Assembly: GCA_014729705.1 (NCBI GenBank)
Contig: WJJK01000152.1
Location: 1-18,773 of the forward strand
Reading direction: 5' to 3'
DNA length: 18,773 nucleotides
Source: Candidatus Altarchaeales archaeon
GTDB taxonomy: Archaea > Altiarchaeota > Altiarchaeia > IMC4 > SCGC-AAA252-I15
Notes under the pieces: model-generated
The model's database searches: none
The model's input: the letters and a program-made list of their open reading frames with translations, nothing else
Told to the model about the DNA's origin: nothing
Position numbers and translations under genes: made by a program
Part shown: piece after piece, positions 1-5,532 of the stretch
Position numbering within the stretch: position 1 is the first letter of the stretch
How the letters are laid out: every line of letters starts with the position of its first letter

Positions 1-235
1 CTCCATGCTCAAGGAGGCCTTCACCCAAAACCTTGCCTGGCACAACCACAGTATCCCCGTCTGAAGTGTGTTTATTTATCTTATGCAGGTTGACGGCGCG
101 GCGGTTTTTCCTGGTTTTATCCAATAAATCCGCAACCTGAACCCATAACCCGGATTCCCTAAACCGTTTTTTGTTTTTCAATTCAGCTATTATGCTTCGG
201 CGCTGCGGATTCTGGTATTGATTTGTTTTAACCAT
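1..235 (-). CDS. rpl18e: Large ribosomal subunit protein eL18 (L18e), N-terminal part
   Basis: Structural protein of the archaeal 50S subunit. Reading the minus strand from the ATG at 233-235 gives 78 open codons to the left edge, so the C-terminal part lies outside the window. The translation has the family pattern: NPQRRSIIAELK near the N-terminus, a Trp-containing LWVQVADLLDKTRKNRRAVNL block, then DGDTVVVPGKVLGEG, the most conserved stretch of archaeal L18e. The position fits: in archaea L18e commonly follows the S13-S4-S11-RpoD genes and precedes L13, S9 and RpoN. Here a tRNA-Leu gene and a structured spacer separate it from rpoD. The identification is firm; only the downstream end is unseen. 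Confidence 0.93.
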   Translation of the reverse strand, partial: MVKTNQYQNPQRRSIIAELKNKKRFRESGLWVQVADLLDKTRKNRRAVNLHKINKHTSDGDTVVVPGKVLGEGLLEHG

Positions 236-269
236 CTTTTTCAGGTTTCTATATTTTTTCGCCTCGAAG

Positions 270-292
270 GTTGCGGGGGACGAAGTTTGAAC
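270..292 (-). repeat. Second copy of the tRNA-Leu 3' end (T-loop and acceptor strand)
   Basis: These 23 bases match 440-462, the 3' end of the tRNA-Leu gene, at all positions but one, in the same orientation and exactly 170 bases away. The copy keeps TTCAAAC and the acceptor strand CCCCCGC with the discriminator A. It loses the 5' half of the T-stem, so it cannot be a working tRNA. Duplicated tRNA 3' ends are typical of attachment sites of integrated elements, but the interval is far too small for a functional element. Confidence 0.75.
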
Positions 293-323
293 CTAGGGGC
301 ATTGCATGCCCCTAGAACCCCGC
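273..323. repeat. Two-level palindrome followed by T7
   Basis: The inner stem is CTAGGGGCAT/ATGCCCCTAG (293-302 with 306-315), ten perfect pairs around a 3-base loop. The outer stem is GCGGGG/CCCCGC (273-278 with 318-323), where the left arm belongs to the copied tRNA acceptor strand. On the plus strand a run of seven T follows at about 327-333, giving the shape of an intrinsic terminator. Archaeal termination needs only the T run, so function is open. Confidence 0.7.
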
Positions 324-379
324 GCATTTTTTTGGCACAGTGGGCACTCCCGGAGGGAGTACTCGCTCAGCCTGTCAAC

Positions 380-429
380 GCAACGAACACATTGTGTGTG
401 CGCGCACAAACAGGTTTACTGTTTGTTGC
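380..429. repeat. Long inverted repeat, candidate RNA hairpin
   Basis: Arms 380-389 and 420-429 pair over ten bases. On a plus-strand RNA the one non-Watson-Crick position is a G-U pair; on a minus-strand RNA it would be a C-A mismatch, so a plus-strand transcript folds slightly better. Flanking CTCGCT (362-367) and AGCGAG (432-437) extend the structure, and inside lies the palindrome TGTGCGCGCACA. No protein frame explains it. Confidence 0.55.
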
Positions 430-441
430 GAAGCGAGCCGT

Positions 442-583
442 TGCGGGGGACGAGGTTTGAACTCGCGTAGGCCTGTGCCACACGGCCCTCAACCGTGCCC
501 CTTTAGCCCATATTGCCTCAGAAGGGTTTGAAAGTGAACTAGGGGGGTGAGACAATATGTTTGACCGACTCGGGCACCCCCGC
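442..583 (-). tRNA. tRNA-Leu(GAG), interrupted by a D-loop intron
   Basis: The minus strand gives the acceptor stem GCGGGGG (583-577) pairing with CCCCCGC, discriminator A at 442. The anticodon arm is CACGG-TTGAGGG-CCGTG, anticodon GAG, reading leucine CUC/CUU. The variable arm is long (about 14 nt) as in class II tRNAs, and the T-arm is GCGAG-TTCAAAC-CTCGT. CCA is not encoded. The primary length is 142 nt against about 84 nt expected. The excess lies wholly in the D-loop, between GGTC and AAAGGGG, and is annotated separately as an intron. The gene lies 29 nt downstream of rpoD on the same strand and may be cotranscribed with it. Confidence 0.9.
502..559 (-). other. Intron in the D-loop of tRNA-Leu, about 57-58 nt
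   Basis: Removing these bases restores a normal class II tRNA with D-stem CCC/GGG and a GGTCAAAGGGG D-loop. The insert starts CATATTGTCTCA and near its 3' end has TGAGGCAATATG; these pair over 12 bases with one G-U. Such a helix is expected next to a splice site cut by the archaeal tRNA endonuclease. The exact ends are uncertain by a few bases because GGTCAAA and GGGCTAAA resemble each other. Introns outside the anticodon loop are known in archaea but are the minority class. Confidence 0.75.
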
Positions 584-600
584 ATATTATTTTAGGCGAC

Positions 601-608
601 AAAAAAAA
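601..608 (-). terminator. Oligo-T terminator candidate after rpoD
   Basis: Eight T in a row on the minus strand begin 5 nt beyond the rpoD stop codon. Archaeal RNA polymerase stops at such T runs without needing a hairpin. It could end part of the ribosomal operon transcript before tRNA-Leu, or be read through. Confidence 0.45.
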
Positions 609-612
609 CTTT

Positions 613-1215
613 TTATTTTACCTCCTTTTTCACCTCCGAAAGCTCTTTTTGAAAGACGTTGAATGCTAGTTTCGCGAGATCCTCCACAGGGTATTGCCCG
701 TAGGATTCGATGAAGAAATCAAGCTTATTATTTGAGGCCTCATAGGATGCGATGCCGGCGTGCCATTTCATGTGTTGCCTGCCGCATCCAAGTGTTGCGT
801 GGGCTTCAAGCTTGATTTTCTGGTTCTCGGTTAACTTGATTAACGGCATGTTATCGTATACCGGCTTGATCTTCGGGTCAGTGGGTTTAAGGTGGCCGCT
901 GTAAACCATCAAAGGCCCCGCAACATCTAGTGTTAGGGTTGAAGTGCAGTTTGTGCACCCCTTAAGTTCACACCCGCATTCAAGGGGTTCCACGTAGCTT
1001 TTAAGATCGGTTGCAAGAGGGATTAAACCCAGGCGGTGGGCTAAAACCTCGTCATTTAGGATAGAGGAGTTGCTTAACACGTCTACCTTCTCTATCGCCA
1101 TCACAGGCACTCCCGAAATAATTTTTCGCCTTAAGGCGTTCGCAAGCTCCACATCAAGGTCCTTTATTGTGAATGAAATCCTATCCCCCTGTTTCTTAAA
1201 TCCACTTAATTTCAT
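613..1215 (-). CDS. rpoD: RNA polymerase subunit D (Rpo3), short form
   Basis: RpoD pairs with RpoL to form the assembly platform of archaeal RNA polymerase, corresponding to eukaryotic Rpb3 and bacterial alpha. The 200-residue product has the dimerisation signature ELANALRRKIISGVPVMAIE (about 24-43), the block DEVLAHRLGLIPL, and a zinc-type cluster CGCELKGCTNC. It then has ATLGCGRQHMKWHAG and the C-terminal SYGQYPVEDLAKLAF segment. Many archaeal homologues are about 260 residues because a ferredoxin-like Fe-S domain is inserted just after the HMKWHAG region. Here the chain goes straight on, with no Cys-rich insert. It begins 3 nt after rps11, consistent with cotranscription. Identification is secure. 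Confidence 0.96.
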   Translation of the reverse strand: MKLSGFKKQGDRISFTIKDLDVELANALRRKIISGVPVMAIEKVDVLSNSSILNDEVLAHRLGLIPLATDLKSYVEPLECGCELKGCTNCTSTLTLDVAGPLMVYSGHLKPTDPKIKPVYDNMPLIKLTENQKIKLEAHATLGCGRQHMKWHAGIASYEASNNKLDFFIESYGQYPVEDLAKLAFNVFQKELSEVKKEVK

Positions 1216-1218
1216 AGT

Positions 1219-1746
1219 CTAAACCCTACGTCCTCTTTTACCTCCCCTGGCTCTGCAGCCGTCGTGGGGTGTTGGGGTGACATCGTCTATCCTACCGATT
1301 CTTATACCGCTTCTGGATATCGCGCGGATAGCGGCTTGAGCTCCTTTACCCGGGTATTTCGGGCCGTTGTGCCCTCCCGGAGCCCTAACCTTTATGTGGA
1401 CTCCCACATAACCTTTCTCCCCTATTTTCTCCACAAGCTCTCTTGCAGCCATCATCGCGGCGTAGGGGGATGACTCCTCCCTCTGGCTTTTAACCATTTG
1501 GCCACCTGATTTAAGGGCGATGGTTTCAGCGCCTGTGATGTCTGTGACATGGAGTATGGTGTTGTTTTTACTTGAATAAAGATTGAGTATGCCCCAGAGG
1601 TTTTTCTTCTTTTTGGAGGGAGCCTCTTTTTCAGCGTCCTCCTTAGTTTTTCCCTCTTCAACCTTCCCTGTTTTAGGTTCAGCCTTGGTTTTACCCTCTT
1701 TTTTGGGTTTAGCTGTTTTTTTGGGTTTCTCCTGTTCCTCGCTCAC
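1219..1746 (-). CDS. rps11: Small ribosomal subunit protein uS11 with charged N-terminal extension
   Basis: S11 forms part of the 30S platform and contacts mRNA near the E site. The conserved core starts around residue 49 (LWGILNLYSSKNNTILHVTD), followed by ESSPYAAMMAARE, GVHIKVRAPGGHNG and the C-terminal RARGGKRGRRV. At 175 residues it is about 45 longer than usual. The excess is a low-complexity N-terminus made almost wholly of Lys, Glu, Ala, Pro and Thr. The start is GTG, overlapping the rps4 stop by GTGA, which supports translational coupling and the long N-terminus. Starting inside the extension would leave a gap. Confidence 0.95.
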   Translation of the reverse strand: MSEEQEKPKKTAKPKKEGKTKAEPKTGKVEEGKTKEDAEKEAPSKKKKNLWGILNLYSSKNNTILHVTDITGAETIALKSGGQMVKSQREESSPYAAMMAARELVEKIGEKGYVGVHIKVRAPGGHNGPKYPGKGAQAAIRAISRSGIRIGRIDDVTPTPHDGCRARGGKRGRRV

Positions 1747-2234
1747 TGTGTCACACTCTTTGCGTACGCCTCAGCTAATGCCACCTGATCCTCCTCGTGT
1801 TTGGGCACTAGATAGCTTGGTACGTTGACTTTATGATCCCCCACCTTTACGTGTTTATGGGTGATAAGTTGTCTTGCATGTTTGATCGTGTTTGAATAAC
1901 CCTTGCGGTATACGATAGTCTGGAGTCTGCGGTCCAAGATATCCGTCTCCTTAACCGCTAACACGTCGTCTAGGTTGTCTGAGTCGACGACACCCATCCT
2001 GCGGAGTTTCGCAAGCAGGTCTTTCCTCTCTTTCTCCGCTTCCTCGCCTGTCTCGGCTAAGAGCCTTCTAGCCTGCCCCCTGAATCCCCTGAGCATGGAC
2101 TTGGTTTTCCAGATCTCTTTTTTGTTTTTTAATCCATAGGTCTTCTCAAGATCCGACTCCTCCTCTATTCGCTCGATCCTCCATGGATGCTTGGGTTTGC
2201 TGTATTTCTTCCTCTGCTTAGGTGGGGTGCCCAT
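1743..2234 (-). CDS. rps4: Small ribosomal subunit protein uS4
   Basis: S4 is a primary 16S rRNA-binding protein that starts 30S body assembly. The 163-residue product begins MGTPPKQRKKYSKPKHPW, typical of archaeal S4. It has a charged helical region with MLRGFRGQARRLL, then an S4 RNA-binding domain (about 104-150) including LDRRLQTIVYRKG, ARQLITHKHVKV and a VPSYLV tail. No zinc-binding cysteines are present. It follows rps13 after 10 nt and overlaps rps11 by 4 nt, the normal archaeal order. Confidence 0.96.
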   Translation of the reverse strand: MGTPPKQRKKYSKPKHPWRIERIEEESDLEKTYGLKNKKEIWKTKSMLRGFRGQARRLLAETGEEAEKERKDLLAKLRRMGVVDSDNLDDVLAVKETDILDRRLQTIVYRKGYSNTIKHARQLITHKHVKVGDHKVNVPSYLVPKHEEDQVALAEAYAKSVTQ

Positions 2235-2244
2235 TTTCCGTTAA

Positions 2245-2715
2245 TTATCCTCTCTTTCTTTTGACTCCGAGGGTTCCGCCTGTACGGCCTGTTGAGCGGG
2301 TTCTCTGGCCCCTGACTCTCAGGTTCAGGTGATGTCTTACCCCCCGGTAGGACTTGATCTTCTTCTGCATGTTAATGTCTTCCCTCACAGACATGTCTAA
2401 TTCCGGGCCCAATAGATGCATGTTTTTCCCGGTTTGCTTGTCTTTTTGGCGGTTCAACATCCAGGCCGGCACGAGTTCATCCAGTTTCTCTAGTTTACCC
2501 TCGATTTCAGCTATCTTCTTCTCGTTTAGGGAACCGATCTTGGTTTTCTCGTCTATGTCGAGTTTCGGGAGAACGGCGTCAGATATCCTGGATCCGATGC
2601 CTTTAACCTTCATCAGGGCTCTTTTCACATCCAAGCTGCCGTCCACTACGACGCCTGCTATCCTAACCCTGTGCATGAACTCCTGTTTTTTGCTGTCTTC
2701 CGCTTTTTCAGACAT
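2245..2715 (-). CDS. rps13: Small ribosomal subunit protein uS13
   Basis: S13 lies at the 30S head and contacts tRNA and the 50S bridge. From the ATG at 2715 the product has 156 residues. It contains FMHRVRIAGVVVDG, the helix-hairpin-helix-like VKGIGSRISDAVL, a middle coiled segment, and the C-terminal KSYRGVRHHLNLRVRGQRT with the basic GVKRKRG end. An in-frame codon at 2751 would add 12 residues across an A-rich stretch next to a TATA-like sequence; I reject it because homologues begin near MSEKAEDSKK. It is the first gene of the rps13-rps4-rps11-rpoD operon. Confidence 0.95.
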   Translation of the reverse strand: MSEKAEDSKKQEFMHRVRIAGVVVDGSLDVKRALMKVKGIGSRISDAVLPKLDIDEKTKIGSLNEKKIAEIEGKLEKLDELVPAWMLNRQKDKQTGKNMHLLGPELDMSVREDINMQKKIKSYRGVRHHLNLRVRGQRTRSTGRTGGTLGVKRKRG

Positions 2716-2728
2716 TTTTTTTTGGTTT

Positions 2729-2746
2729 AAATTATTTATTATCTTC
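2729..2746 (-). promoter_or_regulatory. TATA-box candidate for the rps13 operon
   Basis: Reading the minus strand, GATAATAAATAATTTAAA lies about 14-31 bases before the rps13 ATG. An archaeal TATA box sits about 26 bases before the transcription start, so this would give a leaderless or very short-leader mRNA. A run of A directly before the start codon fits low structure at the initiation site. Confidence 0.45.
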
Positions 2747-2788
2747 CGCAAAGCCTTTGAAATCGGCTCATTATGCTTTATTTTGCTA

Positions 2789-2816
2789 ACCTCGGCTTAC
2801 TTTTGCCCGCCGAGGT
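2789..2816. repeat. Hairpin built from the tRNA-Ser acceptor sequence
   Basis: ACCTCGGC (2789-2796) pairs perfectly with GCCGAGGT (2809-2816) across a 12-base loop. Both arms carry the seven bases of the acceptor stem of the tRNA-Ser gene that ends 52 bases away. On the minus strand the 3' acceptor strand comes first and the 5' strand second, the reverse of their order in the tRNA. It lies in the spacer between tRNA-Ser and rps13. Confidence 0.6.
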
Positions 2817-2867
2817 AAACGTAAATCCCTTAATTGATTTGCTACCCTCCCGTGTTCACGTTGTTCA

Positions 2868-2984
2868 CGCCGAGGTTGGGATTCGAACCCAAGCGTCCCA
2901 AGGGGACACGGGCTTTCTCGTGTGACTTTTTTTTTGGTTTTTATCTCAAGGCCCGCGCGTTAAACCGTGCTCCGCCACCTCGGC
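2868..2984 (-). tRNA. tRNA-Ser(UGA) with anticodon-loop intron
   Basis: The acceptor stem GCCGAGG (2984-2978) pairs with CCTCGGC, with discriminator G at 2868. The D-arm starts GCGGAGC. The anticodon stem CGGGC/GCCCG flanks the loop CTTGAG-A after intron removal, giving anticodon TGA (serine UCN codons). The long variable arm GTCCC-CTT-GGGAC and the G discriminator fit archaeal tRNA-Ser. The T-arm is TTGGG-TTCGAAT-CCCAA. CCA is not encoded. The primary length is 117 nt; mature length is 87 nt. Confidence 0.92.
2915..2944 (-). other. tRNA-Ser intron, about 30 nt
   Basis: The insert lies between positions 37 and 38, one base 3' of the anticodon, the canonical archaeal site. It contains a run of nine A on the transcribed strand. 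Removing 30 bases restores a 7-base loop closed by CGGGC/GCCCG. A shift by one or two bases cannot be excluded because A residues flank both junctions. Confidence 0.8.
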
Positions 2985-3129
2985 AGGCGAATTTTTTTTC
3001 CGTTGATTTTGCTGAGGTGGACGTTTAGTGTAATCCACCAAGGCGCCTTTTTCGATAATTCTCGTCGATCACCTGGGATAGGTGAGACTCAACCCTTTTT
3101 TTTGGGCGTACATCTTATACTGGTATCCT
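2985..3129. other. Hairpin-rich spacer between tRNA-Ser and the hydrolase gene
   Basis: No gene is supported here. Four structures can be seen. CCACCTCGGC at 2975-2984, inside the tRNA, pairs with GCTGAGGTGG at 3011-3020 with one G-U. GGTGGA/TCCACC occupies 3016-3021 and 3034-3039. The palindrome AAGGCGCCTT at 3040-3049 runs into five T. TCACCT/AGGTGA is at 3069-3074 and 3080-3085. It could be a tRNA-derived remnant, a small RNA or a promoter region; I found no convincing TATA box at the right distance from the ATG at 3130. Confidence 0.5.
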
Positions 3130-3753
3130 ATGATTAAACCCCTCTACTCCCTGGATCACTCAGCCAACACCTACCTTGTTTCAGGTCGGTTGTTGGCTGT
3201 CATAGACCCTGGATTGTATTGTGGTAGGGTTTTATCTGAAACCAGTGGTCTAAGTAATACGCAATATCTACTTATAAATACCCACTGTCACTTCGATCAC
3301 GTAGCCTGCGACGGGAAACTGGTTGAGGAACACGGGTTCAGGCTTTATGCCCACAAATATGATGCAGAAGCCTTAAGCGAGGGCGACGACACCCGAATAC
3401 TTGCCAGTCTTTTCGGGGGGCACATCCAGCCGGTTGAGGTCTCAGAAACCCTTGAGGGGGGTGGTGTGATAGATTTAGGGGGCTTAAGCCTGGAAGTGCT
3501 TCACACCCCCGGCCACACTCCAGGGGGTGTGTGTCTATTTGAGCCTGAAAGCCGAAGCCTTTTCACCGGAGACACGCTTTTCGCCCAAGGAGTGGGGCGA
3601 ACCGACTTAGCGGGAGGAGATATTAAGGCCTTGAAGCAATCCCTATTACTGCTTAGGGAATTCATATCTAAACGAGGGGTTGAAGTAATCTATCCCGGAC
3701 ACGGTCCAAGCCTCAGTGGCGGGGATTTAGATAGACTAAATCCAATGATATGA
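3130..3753 (+). CDS. Metallo-beta-lactamase-fold hydrolase, glyoxalase II-like
   Basis: Predicted cytosolic binuclear metal hydrolase of the GloB-like group. The 207-residue product has the metal-binding HCHFDH motif (residues 52-57), PGHT (His129), TGDT (Asp148) and PGHG (His191), all the usual ligands in order. The start MIKPLYSLDHSANTYLV matches the family's first strand. An upstream GTG at 3082 in the same frame would add an unlikely aromatic-rich segment and lies inside a hairpin, so I reject it. The stop is 10 nt before the HAD gene, suggesting an operon with the phosphatase and the alcohol dehydrogenase. The substrate cannot be named; thioester hydrolysis is typical of relatives but unproven here. 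Confidence 0.9.
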   Translation: MIKPLYSLDHSANTYLVSGRLLAVIDPGLYCGRVLSETSGLSNTQYLLINTHCHFDHVACDGKLVEEHGFRLYAHKYDAEALSEGDDTRILASLFGGHIQPVEVSETLEGGGVIDLGGLSLEVLHTPGHTPGGVCLFEPESRSLFTGDTLFAQGVGRTDLAGGDIKALKQSLLLLREFISKRGVEVIYPGHGPSLSGGDLDRLNPMI

Positions 3754-3763
3754 ATGAAAAAAA

Positions 3764-4414
3764 ATGGTTTACGCTTTTTTGTTTGATTTAGACGGCGTCT
3801 TGGTTGATTCAGAGGATTATTCAAGGAAAGCCTCAGATAGGGTGTTAGCTGAGGTAGGCATAACCTTAACCGAAGCGGAGAAGAAAAACGTTTTCGGACG
3901 CAGAACCCTTGAAAACTATGAACGCTACATCAAATCCCGGGAACTGGATCTTGACGCAAATAAACTTTTGGATCAGAAAAACAGGTTATTCGCTGAGCTG
4001 ATTTCAGGCAAACTCAAACTACTTCCAGGCGTTACTGAGTTATTTGCTCTTTTAGACGAGACGGGCATAAAGAAAGCCCTTGTCTCAAGCAGCCCTCTTG
4101 TCCGCGTTAACGCCACCCTTGAGGAAGTCGGCTTACTGATGGAATTCGACGTAATCGTTTCAGGCGACTGCTGCAGCCGCGGTAAACCCGATCCCGCGCC
4201 TTTCCTCTTTGCCTCGGAAAAAATCGGCGCCGAACCCGGGGAATGTGTCGTGGTTGAGGATGCGCAGGTGGGTGTTGAAGCCGCGCTCGCAGCTGGCATG
4301 AGGGTGATAGCGGTAGACAGCCCCTCAACACACGGCCAGGACCTGTCTCAGGCAGATATTCATCTTAATTCGCTTAAACAGATAGACAGAAAATTTATCG
4401 AGGATTTAGCATGA
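3764..4414 (+). CDS. HAD-superfamily phosphatase or mutase, beta-phosphoglucomutase-like
   Basis: Predicted cytosolic Mg-dependent phosphoryl-transfer enzyme. Motif I is FDLDGVLVD with nucleophile Asp8 and acid/base Asp10. A helical cap covers about residues 16-85. Motif II is ALVSSSP (about 105-111), motif III has Lys141 in GKPDP, and motif IV is VVEDAQVG with Glu165 and Asp166. The length of 216 residues is normal. This motif set covers sugar-phosphate phosphatases, phosphoglycolate phosphatases and beta-phosphoglucomutase, which cannot be told apart by eye. Its end overlaps the next start by ATGA, so it is probably translationally coupled to the dehydrogenase. Confidence 0.9.
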   Translation: MVYAFLFDLDGVLVDSEDYSRKASDRVLAEVGITLTEAEKKNVFGRRTLENYERYIKSRELDLDANKLLDQKNRLFAELISGKLKLLPGVTELFALLDETGIKKALVSSSPLVRVNATLEEVGLLMEFDVIVSGDCCSRGKPDPAPFLFASEKIGAEPGECVVVEDAQVGVEAALAAGMRVIAVDSPSTHGQDLSQADIHLNSLKQIDRKFIEDLA

Positions 4415-5514
4415 CCAATTATTATCTGCCCACCAACGTGAGATACGGGTTAAACACCTTCTCCGAGGTCGAAGTAATCCTAAACAAAGTTAATCCAAAA
4501 AATATCCTTTTGTTTCGCGGTTCATCAAGCGTCAAGAAACACGGTCACCTGGACACACTGCTTGGCTTCAGCGACGCAGACTACACCCAGGTTAAGGTTA
4601 ACCGGGAGCCTGATGACAAGTTGATTGAAGAATCCCTGGATCACGCTCAGGATGCAGACATAGTAATAGGATTGGGGGGTGGAAGCGTGTTGGATGCGGC
4701 TAAAGCGGTTGCAGTACTTGCGGAAAACAACGTCGCATTATGTGATGTATTGGAAGACAACACCCTTTTGACTGAGCCGTCACTACCCTTCCTCGCAATC
4801 CCCACAACCTCGGGCACGGGATCCGAGGTGACGAGGGTATCAGTAGTATCTGACACAGTAAGAGACGTTAAAATCAGTTTCAGGTCGAAGCACATGTATC
4901 CGGATTATGCAGTAGTCGACCCTGCTTTAACCTTATCCTGTCCACGCCCCGTAACCGCCTCAACCGGTCTTGACGCCCTAACCCACGCCCTTGAATCCTA
5001 TACCAGCCGGGCTTCGACGCCGGTCACAGAATTATTCGCCTATGAATCCCTTAAGTTGATTGAGGAGTCCCTTCTTGGAGCCTACCAAAGAGGCGACAAC
5101 ATAGGTTTCAGACAGAAGATGGCCAAGGCAAGTCTTTTCGCTGGCATGGCGTTGTCAAACAGCGGCGTGGGGATGTGTCACGGCATAGCCCACGCAATAG
5201 GCCATAGATTCAGGATACCTCATGGAGTGATCTGCGGATTCCTGCTGCCCTACAGTGTCCAGGAAAACGGGGTTGTGCAGGAGAAATACTCCCAAGCAGC
5301 CCAAGCCTTCGGCTTATCCGACGCATCCCAACTTACCCAATACTTGTTTGATTTAAACAGGGAACTGGGTTTGAAGAAAACCCTCTCAGAATACGGGGTG
5401 GGGGGAGAGGACCTGCCGTGGATCGCTGAAAACAGTTTCTCAGGCAGCATGCGTGTGAACCCGAAAAAGATGACTAAATCCGGCGTCTCAGATTTATTAG
5501 CCCGGATGCTTTAA
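4411..5514 (+). CDS. Iron-containing (group III) alcohol dehydrogenase
   Basis: Predicted NAD(P)-dependent oxidoreductase interconverting an alcohol and an aldehyde or ketone. The 367-residue product has the nucleotide-binding GGGSVLDAAKAVA (about 89-101) and the family signature AIPTTSGTGSEVTRVSVVSD (129-148). The four metal ligands are Asp188, His192, His257 and His271, with the same spacing as in the E. coli lactaldehyde reductase FucO. The related glycerol-1-phosphate dehydrogenase is less likely because the TTSGTGSEVT block is the alcohol dehydrogenase form. It is the third gene of a tight cassette with the hydrolase and phosphatase and ends 18 nt before ABCE1. The substrate is unknown. 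Confidence 0.92.
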   Translation: MTNYYLPTNVRYGLNTFSEVEVILNKVNPKNILLFRGSSSVKKHGHLDTLLGFSDADYTQVKVNREPDDKLIEESLDHAQDADIVIGLGGGSVLDAAKAVAVLAENNVALCDVLEDNTLLTEPSLPFLAIPTTSGTGSEVTRVSVVSDTVRDVKISFRSKHMYPDYAVVDPALTLSCPRPVTASTGLDALTHALESYTSRASTPVTELFAYESLKLIEESLLGAYQRGDNIGFRQKMAKASLFAGMALSNSGVGMCHGIAHAIGHRFRIPHGVICGFLLPYSVQENGVVQEKYSQAAQAFGLSDASQLTQYLFDLNRELGLKKTLSEYGVGGEDLPWIAENSFSGSMRVNPKKMTKSGVSDLLARML

Positions 5515-5532
5515 ACCAACCCCAAAAACAAA

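Larger units (their letters stand above)
236..441. other. Structured spacer between tRNA-Leu and rpl18e
   Basis: I see no credible protein gene here. The spacer is unusually rich in inverted repeats. One hairpin has arms 293-302 and 306-315, clamped by an outer stem 273-278/318-323. A second has arms 346-351/355-360. A longer stem, 380-389/420-429, encloses alternating CG/TG sequence. Near its left end is a partial copy of the 3' end of the neighbouring tRNA-Leu. It could encode a small RNA, be a relic of recombination at the tRNA, or act as processing or termination structure. The sequence alone does not decide. Confidence 0.6.

Noticed and set aside
270..325. A second small tRNA on the minus strand, with a 7-base loop ATGCAAT that would place a GCA anticodon
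   Set aside because: It has no D-arm, the acceptor stem has a mismatch, and the T-stem hardly pairs. It is better read as a copied tRNA-Leu 3' end fused to a palindrome.
2716..2751. Longer N-terminus for S13
   Set aside because: It would translate the A-rich leader and TATA-like region; the ATG at 2715 fits the family.
3082..3129. Upstream GTG start for the MBL-fold hydrolase
   Set aside because: It lies in the right arm of a hairpin and would add 16 mostly aromatic and hydrophobic residues that the family lacks.
2985..3129. A C/D-box or H/ACA guide RNA
   Set aside because: I could not find a proper pair of C and D boxes or an ACA after two hairpins on either strand.
4411..5514. Glycerol-1-phosphate dehydrogenase for archaeal lipid synthesis
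   Set aside because: It belongs to the same superfamily, but the TTSGTGSEVT block and the Asp-His-His-His spacing are those of iron alcohol dehydrogenases.
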